NCBI GenBank assembly: GCA_900553135.1
Contig: USCO01000071.1
Coordinates: 1 to 10,637 of the forward strand
From: an uncultured Eubacteriales bacterium
Lineage (GTDB): Bacteria; Bacillota; Clostridia; Oscillospirales; Oscillospiraceae
Direction: 5' to 3'
Length of the DNA stretch: 10,637 nt
The translations under genes were made by a program, and so were the position numbers. The notes beneath the pieces are model-generated. The model made no database searches. It had not been told where the DNA came from and was given only the letters and a program-made list of their open reading frames with translations. Positions 1 through 5,911 of the stretch are shown here, piece after piece. Each line of letters opens with the position of its first letter. Within the stretch, counting starts at the first letter, position 1.

Positions 1-266
1 CTTCCTGTCAGGCCGCTGCGGTCCAGACTCTCCCGGGTACAGTCCACGGCCTCCTGACTGCTGTCCAGACCCCACAGGTCCAGGGTTGGCTCCCGCCGGG
101 CCAGCAGCAGAAGCAACGCCCCGCTTCCGGTCCCCAGGTCGCACACCCGCCAGCGGGAACGCAGGGTGGCAAAGCCGCCCAGAGCCAGGGCATCTCCTCC
201 CAGGGGAAACACCCCTTCCCGCTGGACCAGGGTATAGGGCCCCAGCTGTTCCAGCCGCTGGGTCAT
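1..266 (-). CDS. trmN6: TrmN6-like tRNA1(Val) adenine-N6 methyltransferase, N-terminal part (cut by window edge)
   Basis: The reading frame opens at an ATG (266) and runs off the left edge after 88 codons, so only the start of the protein is present. The sequence shows a Rossmann-type SAM-binding motif I, DLGTGSG, at about residues 47-53, and an acidic motif II in LWGLDSSQEAVD at about 67-78. Ahead of these is a segment of the type LVQREGVFPLGGDALALG, which resembles the FRFGIDAVLLA-type lead-in of the YfiC/TrmN6 family. Family members methylate A37 of tRNA-Val in the cytoplasm. The start codon overlaps the stop of the Nudix gene as ATGA, and a GGAGG lies six bases upstream, which fixes the start and implies translational coupling. 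The catalytic NPPY-type motif would lie beyond the edge, so another small class I methyltransferase cannot be excluded. Confidence 0.65.
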   Translation of the reverse strand, partial: MTQRLEQLGPYTLVQREGVFPLGGDALALGGFATLRSRWRVCDLGTGSGALLLLLARREPTLDLWGLDSSQEAVDCTRESLDRSGLTG

Positions 267-892
267 GTCAGCCCTCCGTTTTCCCGCAGCAGGGCGATGA
301 GGTGCCGGGTGATCCGCCCGGTCAGACCCCAGATGGCGTGGTCCTTCCAGGGATAGACGGGGACGTTTTCTCCGCCAGGCTGCCATCGGTAGTCCCGGGG
401 GATGCCAATGAGCTCATAAGGAAAGCCCTCCCCCGTGTGGGGAATGAGCTGGTAGTCATATTCCAGAGGCGGGTGGGTCATCAGGTGGTCCAGGGGGACC
501 AGAAAGGTCTCCCCCACCTCCGCGGGGTTGAGCCGCAGGTGGTCCAGGGCCCCTTCCTCCACCACGCCCAGAATGGGGTACATGATGAAATTGGCCCGGT
601 GGGCGATAAAATCCAGCTCACCCAGCACCTTGACCCGCTCCGGAGGGATGCCCAGCTCTTCCCAAGTCTCCCGCAGGGCACAGTCCCGGGGGCTCTCCGT
701 TCCCTCCAGCTTGCCGCCGGGGAAGCACACCTCCCCGGGCTGGCGGCGCAGCTTTTGGGCCCGCACCTCATACAGCAGGTGCCACGCGCCATTTTGCCGC
801 ACCAGGGGCACCAGCACGGCGTAGCGCCCGGTGGCATCCATCAGACCGGGGTTCCGCTCCTCCAGCAGCTTTTTCAGTTCCCCTTCTCTCAT
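263..892 (-). CDS. Nudix hydrolase, CoA pyrophosphatase (NUDT7/YeaB-like)
   Basis: A 209-residue protein with a perfect Nudix box (G-x5-E-x7-R-E-x-x-E-E-x-G-hydrophobic) at residues 60-82: G60, E66, R74-E75, E78-E79 and G81. These acidic residues bind the catalytic Mg/Mn. Just before the box, LLYEVRAQKLRRQPGEVCFP (39-58) matches the extra signature of the CoA-diphosphatase subfamily, which splits CoA and its derivatives into phosphopantetheine and 3',5'-ADP. Length fits that subfamily. The frame stays open upstream to about 1252, but the ATG at 892 is preferred: it lies two bases after the stop of the upstream membrane protein, has a GGGGA upstream, and the extension would run through that gene. 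The stop overlaps the next gene as ATGA. General Nudix activity is near certain; the CoA substrate is inferred from the signature. Confidence 0.9.
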   Translation of the reverse strand: MREGELKKLLEERNPGLMDATGRYAVLVPLVRQNGAWHLLYEVRAQKLRRQPGEVCFPGGKLEGTESPRDCALRETWEELGIPPERVKVLGELDFIAHRANFIMYPILGVVEEGALDHLRLNPAEVGETFLVPLDHLMTHPPLEYDYQLIPHTGEGFPYELIGIPRDYRWQPGGENVPVYPWKDHAIWGLTGRITRHLIALLRENGGLT

Positions 893-894
893 GG

Positions 895-1221
895 TCACAT
901 CCCCACATTGAGAAACAGCACAAAATAACTCACCAGCACGGCCAGGCCCGCGCCCACCAGCCACACCAGCTCCCGGGGCCACTTCCAGAACAGGGCGGTA
1001 AAGCCGCAGCCCATGGCCAGGTGGGCGATGACGGCGGGCTCCTTGGCCATATAGGGCACGGGGCCGCTTTCCGTATACTGCATGGCCACCTGGTCCGGGA
1101 GCAGAGCCATGCCCGCCGCCGCGGCAAACAGGGTCAGCAGCAGCAGCGTATAGGCGATCACGTTCCGCTTTTCCTGGAGCTTGTCCCGCAGCTGGGAAAA
1201 GCTCTCCTTCTTTTTGTCCAT
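895..1221 (-). CDS. Small DUF1648-type (SdpI-like) membrane protein
   Basis: A 108-residue protein with a charged N-terminal segment (MDKKKESFSQLRDKLQEKR) and three hydrophobic stretches at roughly 21-41, 64-79 and 84-106. Between the first two is LPDQVAMQYTESGPVPYMAK, which resembles the DUF1648 pattern (LPDxIPxHxxxxGxxDxYxxK) of SdpI-family and related Firmicutes membrane proteins. Full SdpI proteins are about twice as long, so this is a short, single-domain version. A GGGGAGGG ribosome site lies about six bases before the ATG at 1221. It is the first gene of a run with the Nudix and methyltransferase genes (two-base gap to Nudix). I see no clear promoter in the 67 bases upstream, which hold the argS terminator, so expression may depend partly on read-through. 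The molecular role is unknown; SdpI itself gives toxin immunity, which should not be assumed here. Confidence 0.7.
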   Translation of the reverse strand: MDKKKESFSQLRDKLQEKRNVIAYTLLLLTLFAAAAGMALLPDQVAMQYTESGPVPYMAKEPAVIAHLAMGCGFTALFWKWPRELVWLVGAGLAVLVSYFVLFLNVGM

Positions 1222-1243
1222 AAGGCCCTCCCCTTTCCAGAGC

Positions 1244-1280
1244 AAAAGACACGCCGCCCGGCGCCGGGGGCGTGTCTTTT
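1244..1280 (-). terminator. Rho-independent terminator after argS
   Basis: A perfect 12-bp stem pairs AAAAGACACGCC (1244-1255) with GGCGTGTCTTTT (1269-1280). The loop holds the self-complementary CCCGGCGCCGGG (1257-1268), which can extend the stem. It begins eight bases after the argS stop. A run of four T at either end makes it usable in both directions, but the U-tract is short, so some read-through into the DUF1648-Nudix genes is plausible. Confidence 0.8.
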
Positions 1281-1288
1281 CGGTTGGA

Positions 1289-3037
1289 TTACATCTTCTC
1301 CGGCGCGCTGACACCCAGCAGGCCCATTCCGTTGGCCAGCACGGAGCGCACGGTATCCGCCAGCTTCAGGCGGGCAGCCAGCACAGCGGGCTCCTCACCC
1401 TTGATGCGGCAGGCATTGTAGAAGCGGTGGAAGTCACCGGCCAGGGCAACCAGATAGCGGTTGATGCGGCTGGGATCGTAGTCCCGGGCGGCCAGGTGGA
1501 TCTCCTCGGGGTACTGGGCCAGAGCCTTCACCAGGGCCAGCTCCTCGGGAGCGGTGAACAGGGCGGCGTCAACCGCCTCGGCCTGGGGCACCACAGAGCC
1601 CTCCTCCGCCAGACGGGCGATGAGGGAGCAGATGCGGGCGTGGGCGTACTGGACATAGTACACGGGGTTCTCGCTGTCCTCCCGCACGGCCAGGTCCAGG
1701 TCGAAGTCCAGGGGGGTGGTAGCGGCCCGGGAGTTGAAGAAGTAGCGGGCGGCGTCCACGCTGATCTCGTCCAGCAGGTCGTGCAGGGCGATGGTCTTGC
1801 CGGAGCGCTTGGACATACGCACAGGCTTGCCGTCCTGCATCAGGTTCACCAGCTGCATCAGCACCACCACCAGGCGGTGGGAGCCGTCCAGGCCCAGTCC
1901 GTCCAGAGCGGCCTGCAGACGAGCCACGTGGCCGTGGTGGTCGGCGCCCCAGATGTTGACGGCCTTGTCAAAGCCGCGCACCTCCAGCTTGTTGCGGTGG
2001 TAGGCGATATCGGCGGCAAAGTAGGTGTAGAAACCGTTGGCACGGCAGAGCACATCGTCCTTCAGGTCCAGCTTGTCCACCTGCTCCTGGGTCTTACCCT
2101 CCCGCATGAACTTCTCCTTCAGCAGGCGGGTGGTGTCCAGCCACAGGGCGCCGTCCTTCTCATAGGTCCAGCCCTTCTCCTTCAGCATCTCCACGGTCTG
2201 GGCCACATAGCCGGAGTTATGCAGAGCGGACTCAAAGAACCACTGATCGTACACGATGCCGTAGCGCTTCAGGTCCTCCTCCATGCGGGGGATGTTGACA
2301 GACAGGCCGTACTGGGCCAGCTTGTCCAGACGCTCCTCCTCAGGCAGGTCCTTCCAGCTGTCGCCATGCTGGTCATACACGGCCTGAGCCAGCTGACGGA
2401 TGTCGTCGCCGTGGTAGCCCTCCTCGGGGAAGGGGAAGTTCTCCTCGCCTACGATCAGCTGCATATAGCGGGCGTTGATGGACATGGCAAACTTGTGGAT
2501 CTGGTTGCCGGCGTCATTGACATAGAACTCTTTCCAGGTGTTGCAGCCGTCCCGCTTCAGCACGTTGGCCAGCGTGTCGCCCAGCACGCCGCCCCGGGCG
2601 TTGCCCATGTGCATGGGGCCGGTGGGGTTGGCGGAGACGAACTCCACCATCACCTTCTCGCCGCGGCCTTCGTCCACCGCGCCGTAGGTCTCCCCCTCAG
2701 CCTGGATGTCAGCGAGCACGCCGCCGTACCACTTGCTGCCCAGGGTAAAGTTCAGGAAGCCGGGGCCGGCGATCTCCACCTTCTGGAAGAAGCTGCCCTC
2801 CAGCTCCATGTGGTCCACAATGGCCTGGGCAATGGCGCGGGGAGCCATGTGCATGGCCTTGGCGCCCGCCATGGCAAAGGAAGAGGCGTAGTCCCCGTGG
2901 GAGGTATCCTTGGGGATCTCGATGGTGGCCTTGACCGCCACGTCTCCGGGCAGAATGCCCGCCTGAGCGGCCCGCTCATAGGCCTGCTGGGTCAGCTGAG
3001 CCACCTGGCTGCGGGCGGCTTGGATCATGTTTGACAT
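1289..3037 (-). CDS. argS: Arginine--tRNA ligase (class I)
   Basis: A 582-residue cytoplasmic enzyme that charges tRNA-Arg with arginine using ATP. Visible in order: the ArgS-specific N-terminal additional domain (about 1-100); the first ATP-binding signature in ANPTGPMHMGNARG, with HMGN (the HIGH equivalent) at 143-146; the catalytic core with GFYTYFAADIAYHRNKL near 335-351; the second signature MSKRS (KMSKS equivalent) at 408-412; and a helical DALR-type anticodon-binding domain in the last 130 or so residues, with YNACRIKGEE. Length is normal. The ATG at 3037 is chosen because AGGTGA (3043-3048) lies five bases upstream; an in-frame GTG at 3046 overlaps that site and an ATG at 3028 lies too far from it. 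It follows ywiB by 54 bases with no terminator, so the two are cotranscribed. There is no room for a T-box leader. Confidence 0.98.
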   Translation of the reverse strand: MSNMIQAARSQVAQLTQQAYERAAQAGILPGDVAVKATIEIPKDTSHGDYASSFAMAGAKAMHMAPRAIAQAIVDHMELEGSFFQKVEIAGPGFLNFTLGSKWYGGVLADIQAEGETYGAVDEGRGEKVMVEFVSANPTGPMHMGNARGGVLGDTLANVLKRDGCNTWKEFYVNDAGNQIHKFAMSINARYMQLIVGEENFPFPEEGYHGDDIRQLAQAVYDQHGDSWKDLPEEERLDKLAQYGLSVNIPRMEEDLKRYGIVYDQWFFESALHNSGYVAQTVEMLKEKGWTYEKDGALWLDTTRLLKEKFMREGKTQEQVDKLDLKDDVLCRANGFYTYFAADIAYHRNKLEVRGFDKAVNIWGADHHGHVARLQAALDGLGLDGSHRLVVVLMQLVNLMQDGKPVRMSKRSGKTIALHDLLDEISVDAARYFFNSRAATTPLDFDLDLAVREDSENPVYYVQYAHARICSLIARLAEEGSVVPQAEAVDAALFTAPEELALVKALAQYPEEIHLAARDYDPSRINRYLVALAGDFHRFYNACRIKGEEPAVLAARLKLADTVRSVLANGMGLLGVSAPEKM

Positions 3038-3091
3038 TTCTATCACCTTTTCACTTGGAATTGTTCTCTCTCTTTTGAGAAATGAGCCGGT

Positions 3092-3544
3092 TTACTGCTT
3101 CAGTCCGAAGCTGCCATCCGACTCCTTGACATTGATCTGGAAAACATTACGTCCGGCGATCTCGTGGTCGATCTCGATGGCGTAGTCGATCTCGATCTCC
3201 CCGCCCCGGTCGCTGAGCTCGGCCAGCAGGTGGCGGGTATTCACCCCGATGGTCATGGCGCCGTAAGGGGTGTTGTACATGGACATGTGACGCCGCCCCT
3301 CTTCAAACACCATCTGGGAGTTCACCTCTCCCACCCGCATCAGGGTCACCCGTTCCGGCTCGATCTGAAAGGTGGTCAGGGTCCCCTCCAGGCCGGTGAG
3401 CTCACTCTCCTGGTAGGACAGGGTGTAGTGGTCTCCCTCCCGCTCCAGGCGTCCCTCGGTGACCAGTTCGATGGTATCGGGCTGATTGCCCTCAAATCGC
3501 TGCGTCCCCTTGATGGAAATGATGACTTCTTTTTCCATTTTCAT
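3092..3544 (-). CDS. ywiB: DUF1934 (YwiB-like) beta-barrel protein
   Basis: A 150-residue soluble protein without signal peptide or membrane segment. Its alternating beta-strand pattern (KEVIISIKGTQ, HYTLSYQESELTG, TLTTFQIEPERVTLMRVG, MVFEEGRRHMSMYNTPYGAM, IEIDYAIEIDHEIAGRNVF) matches the calycin-like DUF1934 family, whose Bacillus member YwiB is also encoded next to argS. The biochemical role is unknown. The conserved core GEVNSQMVFEEG followed by YxTPYG at 90-94 is typical of the family. The start at 3544 has GGAGG five bases upstream; a second in-frame ATG two codons later is less well spaced. The gene is first in the ywiB-argS operon and has its own strong promoter (see 3596-3625). Family assignment is from sequence pattern plus synteny. 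Confidence 0.88.
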   Translation of the reverse strand: MKMEKEVIISIKGTQRFEGNQPDTIELVTEGRLEREGDHYTLSYQESELTGLEGTLTTFQIEPERVTLMRVGEVNSQMVFEEGRRHMSMYNTPYGAMTIGVNTRHLLAELSDRGGEIEIDYAIEIDHEIAGRNVFQINVKESDGSFGLKQ

Positions 3545-3595
3545 GGAATCCTCCCAGGCTGTTTGTTTTCTCTGTGCAACAGGACAGGTGGAGGT

Positions 3596-3625
3596 ATTAT
3601 ACACTCCTTGACCCCCTCCTGTAAA
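3596..3625 (-). promoter_or_regulatory. Sigma-A type promoter for ywiB-argS
   Basis: On the minus strand a TTTACA -35 box (3620-3625) and a perfect TATAAT -10 box (3596-3601) are separated by 18 bases. Transcription would start near 3589, leaving a leader of about 45 bases before the ywiB ATG, too short for a T-box or riboswitch. An inverted repeat ends three bases upstream of the -35. Confidence 0.8.
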
Positions 3626-3628
3626 GAG

Positions 3629-3656
3629 AATGGCATCTTATTTATTTTATGCCATT
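3629..3656. repeat. Inverted repeat between divergent promoters, possible operator
   Basis: AATGGCAT (3629-3636) and ATGCCATT (3649-3656) form a perfect 8-bp inverted repeat around a 12-base AT-rich spacer. The centres of the arms are 20 bases apart, about two DNA turns, as expected for a dimeric regulator. It abuts the ywiB-argS -35 box and lies about 50 bases upstream of the plus-strand promoter. On the plus strand it is followed by a run of T, so a weak terminator is the alternative reading. I do not recognise the motif. Confidence 0.5.
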
Positions 3657-3706
3657 TTTCTCCCGGTGACAAGGGGCAGTTTTCCCAGAAAATATGCCCG
3701 CTCCAT

Positions 3707-3734
3707 TTGACAAGCCGCCCACATAGACTATAAT
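3707..3734 (+). promoter_or_regulatory. Consensus sigma-A promoter for the plus-strand gene at 3783
   Basis: A perfect TTGACA (3707-3712) and a perfect TATAAT (3729-3734) with a 16-base spacer. The predicted transcript start near 3741 gives a leader of about 42 bases that contains the AAAGGAGGT ribosome site. Both hexamers match consensus exactly, so strong constitutive transcription is expected unless it is repressed. Confidence 0.88.
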
Positions 3735-3766
3735 ATAAAGATACCACCAGTCCCCTTGATTCCGGG

Positions 3767-3775
3767 AAAGGAGGT
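3767..3775 (+). promoter_or_regulatory. Consensus ribosome binding site fixing the 3783 start
   Basis: AAAGGAGGT lies seven bases before the ATG at 3783. The open frame extends back to a TTG at 3756, but that extension would run through this site and past it, so the ATG is the real start. Confidence 0.9.
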
Positions 3776-3782
3776 CCGCGCT

Positions 3783-4196
3783 ATGAACCTGGAATTAACG
3801 AACAAACAATTTCGCCGGCTTTTGGATCTGGTTTACATTGGAAACTGGATTCTGAATTCCACCCGGGGAGACCAGCGGTTCGCCGATTATGACGAGGTGG
3901 AGAGCCTTGTTTTTGGAAAGGCCGTGCTGGAGGGCATGCCCGCTCTGGCCGAGCTGTATCAGGGAGAGATCGTCCCCTCCCGCGCATTTGTGGAGGGCGG
4001 AATCCACGAGGCCATTATGGAATATGAGAACAACGTGTTCTTTGATATTCTGGCCGAGGATCTGGCCCGCCGGGACATGGATGACGCCCCCATTGACGAG
4101 AGCAATTACGAGGAGCTCACCAGCCGCATCGACGCCTATATCGCCGAATTTGAACAACACGGCACCGACAACATTTTGGTGGACATCGACACCTGA
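3783..4196 (+). CDS. Conserved-looking acidic protein of unknown function (137 aa)
   Basis: I do not recognise this protein by name. It is 137 residues, soluble, with no signal peptide or membrane segment. The N-terminal stretch LTNKQFRRLLDLVYIGNWIL (5-24) looks like an amphipathic helix and resembles the opening of small hypothetical proteins common in Firmicutes. The rest is strongly acidic and mostly helical (FADYDEVESLVFGKAVLEGM, AIMEYENNVFFDILAEDLAR, YEELTSRIDAYIAEFE), ending in VDIDT. The two-part structure, charge and lack of catalytic motifs suggest a binding or adaptor role, but that is a guess. It is undoubtedly expressed: perfect promoter, perfect ribosome site, strong terminator, and codon use like its neighbours. 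It is the only plus-strand gene here, divergent from ywiB-argS and convergent with the zinc importer. Confidence 0.85.
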   Translation: MNLELTNKQFRRLLDLVYIGNWILNSTRGDQRFADYDEVESLVFGKAVLEGMPALAELYQGEIVPSRAFVEGGIHEAIMEYENNVFFDILAEDLARRDMDDAPIDESNYEELTSRIDAYIAEFEQHGTDNILVDIDT

Positions 4197-4215
4197 TCTC
4201 TTGTCGAAACCGGCA

Positions 4216-4260
4216 CAGGGCCGGTCCCGCAGGCAGCTGCCCGGGACCGGCCCTGATTTT
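4216..4260 (+). terminator. Strong terminator, shared by convergent genes
   Basis: A perfect 14-bp GC-rich stem, CAGGGCCGGTCCCG (4216-4229) with CGGGACCGGCCCTG (4242-4255), closes a 12-base loop that can itself form GGC/GCC pairs. ATTTTATTTAT follows on the plus strand, giving a good U-tract for the gene at 3783. On the minus strand the hairpin follows the permease gene by seven bases but lacks a long U-tract, so it is expected to work best in the plus direction. Confidence 0.88.
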
Positions 4261-4262
4261 AT

Positions 4263-5108
4263 TTATCCCTTTTTCCGCAGCAGAAAGGTAATGAGGAACC
4301 AGGCGGCCAGATAGAGGGTGATGGCCGCGCCTGCGGAGGTATCAATGTAATAGGAGGTCATCAGCCCGGCGATGCCGGCCCCCACTGCTCCCATCAGGGA
4401 GAGCAAGTGGTACTGGGTCATGTTCCGGGCGATGTTCCGGGCGGAAGCGGCGGGCAGAACGATGAGGGCGTTGATGACCATCAGGCCCACCCAGGTCATG
4501 GACACCGTGACCACCACGGCGATGGCCACCGAGAACACCGTCTCCTGCCAGAACACCTTCACCCCCCGGCTGTCCGCCAGCGCGGGATGGACGGCGGAGA
4601 GCATCAGCTGGTTGAAGGACACCGCCCACAGCACAATGATGAGCAGCAAAATCACCGCCAGCAGGGCGATCTTCCCCGGCTCCACCGACAGGATATCACC
4701 GATGAGCAGGGCGTTGAACTTGGTAAAGGAGCGCCCGCCCAGGGTGGAGATAAAGATACCCAGGGCCACGGCGGTGGAGGAGAACACGCCGATCACCGTG
4801 TCGCTGGCCAGAGCGGAGCGGCGGCGCACCCAGTTGAAGAGCAGGGCAAAGACCACCGCGAAAGCCACTGCCGCCCAGGTGGGCTCGTTGAAGCCGCAGA
4901 TGGCGCCGATGGCCATGCCGGTAAAGGCGGAGTGGCCCAGGGCGTCGGAAAAGAAGGACATGCGGCTGTGCACCACCATGGTGGACAGGATTCCAAAGAG
5001 GGGCGAGATGACCAGCACCGCCAGCAGGGCGTTTTTCATAAAATACATCCCGCCGCTCTGGGCCCACTCAAAGGGCAGCAGCTCCACCAGAGAATACCAG
5101 AGCTCCAT
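4263..5108 (-). CDS. znuB: Metal (zinc) ABC transporter permease, ZnuB/AdcB type
   Basis: A 281-residue integral membrane protein with about eight hydrophobic segments, the usual size for the ABC-3 permease family that imports Zn, Mn or Fe. The hallmark FFSDALGHSAFTG (about 52-64) is intact; this loop contacts the ATPase. Further typical pieces are NALLIGDILSV near 132-142 and MTWVGLMVINALIVLPAASA near 205-224. It forms the channel half of the importer, as a dimer in the cytoplasmic membrane. The start ATG overlaps the stop of the ATPase gene (ATGA at 5105-5108 region), so the two are translationally coupled and made in matched amounts. It is the last gene of the znuA-znuC-znuB operon. Metal specificity cannot be read from the permease; zinc is inferred from the His-rich loop of the binding protein. 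Confidence 0.93.
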   Translation of the reverse strand: MELWYSLVELLPFEWAQSGGMYFMKNALLAVLVISPLFGILSTMVVHSRMSFFSDALGHSAFTGMAIGAICGFNEPTWAAVAFAVVFALLFNWVRRRSALASDTVIGVFSSTAVALGIFISTLGGRSFTKFNALLIGDILSVEPGKIALLAVILLLIIVLWAVSFNQLMLSAVHPALADSRGVKVFWQETVFSVAIAVVVTVSMTWVGLMVINALIVLPAASARNIARNMTQYHLLSLMGAVGAGIAGLMTSYYIDTSAGAAITLYLAAWFLITFLLRKKG

Positions 5109-5911
5109 CAGCCCTCGCCCCCTTTCCCCACCCGCAGGTGGAAGGTCTCGTAAAATTCCGGCGAGGACAGCACCTCATCGGGCGGACCGGACTTCAGCAC
5201 CTTTTTGTTGAGCAAAATCACCTTGTCGGCAAACTGGCCCAGGGTGGCGAAGTCGTGGGTGGACAGGAGGATGGACAGGTCGTACTTGGTGCGCAGCTCG
5301 TCCAGCATCTCCAGCAGCTGGTGCTCGCCCTCAATGTCCACGCCGGACAGGGGCTCGTCCAGAATGAGGATATGGGGCACCGGCTCCAGAGCCAGGGCCA
5401 GCAGCACCCGCTGGAGCTGTCCCCCAGACAGGGCCCCCATGGCCTTGTCCAGCAGGTCCTCCCCGTGGACCCGGGCCAGGCTCTGGCGGCAGCGCTCCCG
5501 GTACTTTTTCGGGATGGGCAGCCACACCGGCCAGCGGGCGGTGGCGGCGGTAAAGAAGTCCAGCACGCTTACCGGGTCCCCCCGATCAAAGCTGGGGGAC
5601 TGGGGCACGTAGCCGATGAGGGGCCGGCTGCCCCCCACCACGCTGCCGTCGGCCAGACGGATGGCGGGCCCGCCCGCCGGGGAGAAGGTGATGTTTCCCC
5701 CATAGGGCAGCTGACCCAGAATGCTGCGGAACAGGGTGGATTTGCCCGCCCCGTTGGGGCCGATGAGGGCGGCAATCTCTCCGCAGTGGAGGTGGAAGGA
5801 CACGTCCTCCAGGATCTCCTCCCCTTCCAGGCGGACGTTGAGTCCCTCCAGCTTCAGGCAGCAGGCGTCAGCGCAGCCCCCTGCCATTTTGCCGTGTTTG
5901 ATCTTTCTCAT
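5108..5911 (-). CDS. znuC: Metal (zinc) ABC transporter ATP-binding protein, ZnuC/AdcC type
   Basis: A 267-residue ABC ATPase with all motifs: Walker A GPNGAGKST (51-59), Q-loop YVPQS (Q104), signature LSGGQLQR (161-168), Walker B ILILDEP (181-187, D185 and catalytic E186) and switch histidine in STHD (H219). It powers uptake through the neighbouring permease on the cytoplasmic face. Ahead of the ABC domain is a 24-residue leader with three cysteines in GGCADACC (11-18). Two residues of HxG type (H6) also lie there, so a metal-sensing or metal-donating tail is conceivable. ATG at 5911 overlaps the znuA stop as ATGA and has GAGG upstream; an internal ATG at 5887 would remove eight residues but keep the cysteines. 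The C terminus HLRVGKGGEG is a short tail. Confidence 0.95.
   Translation of the reverse strand: MRKIKHGKMAGGCADACCLKLEGLNVRLEGEEILEDVSFHLHCGEIAALIGPNGAGKSTLFRSILGQLPYGGNITFSPAGGPAIRLADGSVVGGSRPLIGYVPQSPSFDRGDPVSVLDFFTAATARWPVWLPIPKKYRERCRQSLARVHGEDLLDKAMGALSGGQLQRVLLALALEPVPHILILDEPLSGVDIEGEHQLLEMLDELRTKYDLSILLSTHDFATLGQFADKVILLNKKVLKSGPPDEVLSSPEFYETFHLRVGKGGEG

Noticed and set aside
893..1252. N-terminal extension of the Nudix frame upstream of 892
   Set aside because: It would overlap the whole DUF1648-type gene in another frame, and the extra residues do not resemble any Nudix lead-in. The ATG at 892 has proper spacing.
1181..3034. Plus-strand open frame of 617 codons antisense to argS
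   Set aside because: Same cause: third-position GC bias removes stops on the opposite strand. No start signal or recognisable domain, and argS is unambiguous.
3038..3091. Possible terminator or attenuator between ywiB and argS (TTCTC ... GAGAA)
   Set aside because: Only a 5-bp AT-rich stem; too weak to call.
3545..3600. T-box or riboswitch leader for argS
   Set aside because: The predicted leader before ywiB is only about 45 bases and the ywiB-argS gap is 54 bases; no T-box (TGGNACC) sequence or specifier stem is visible.
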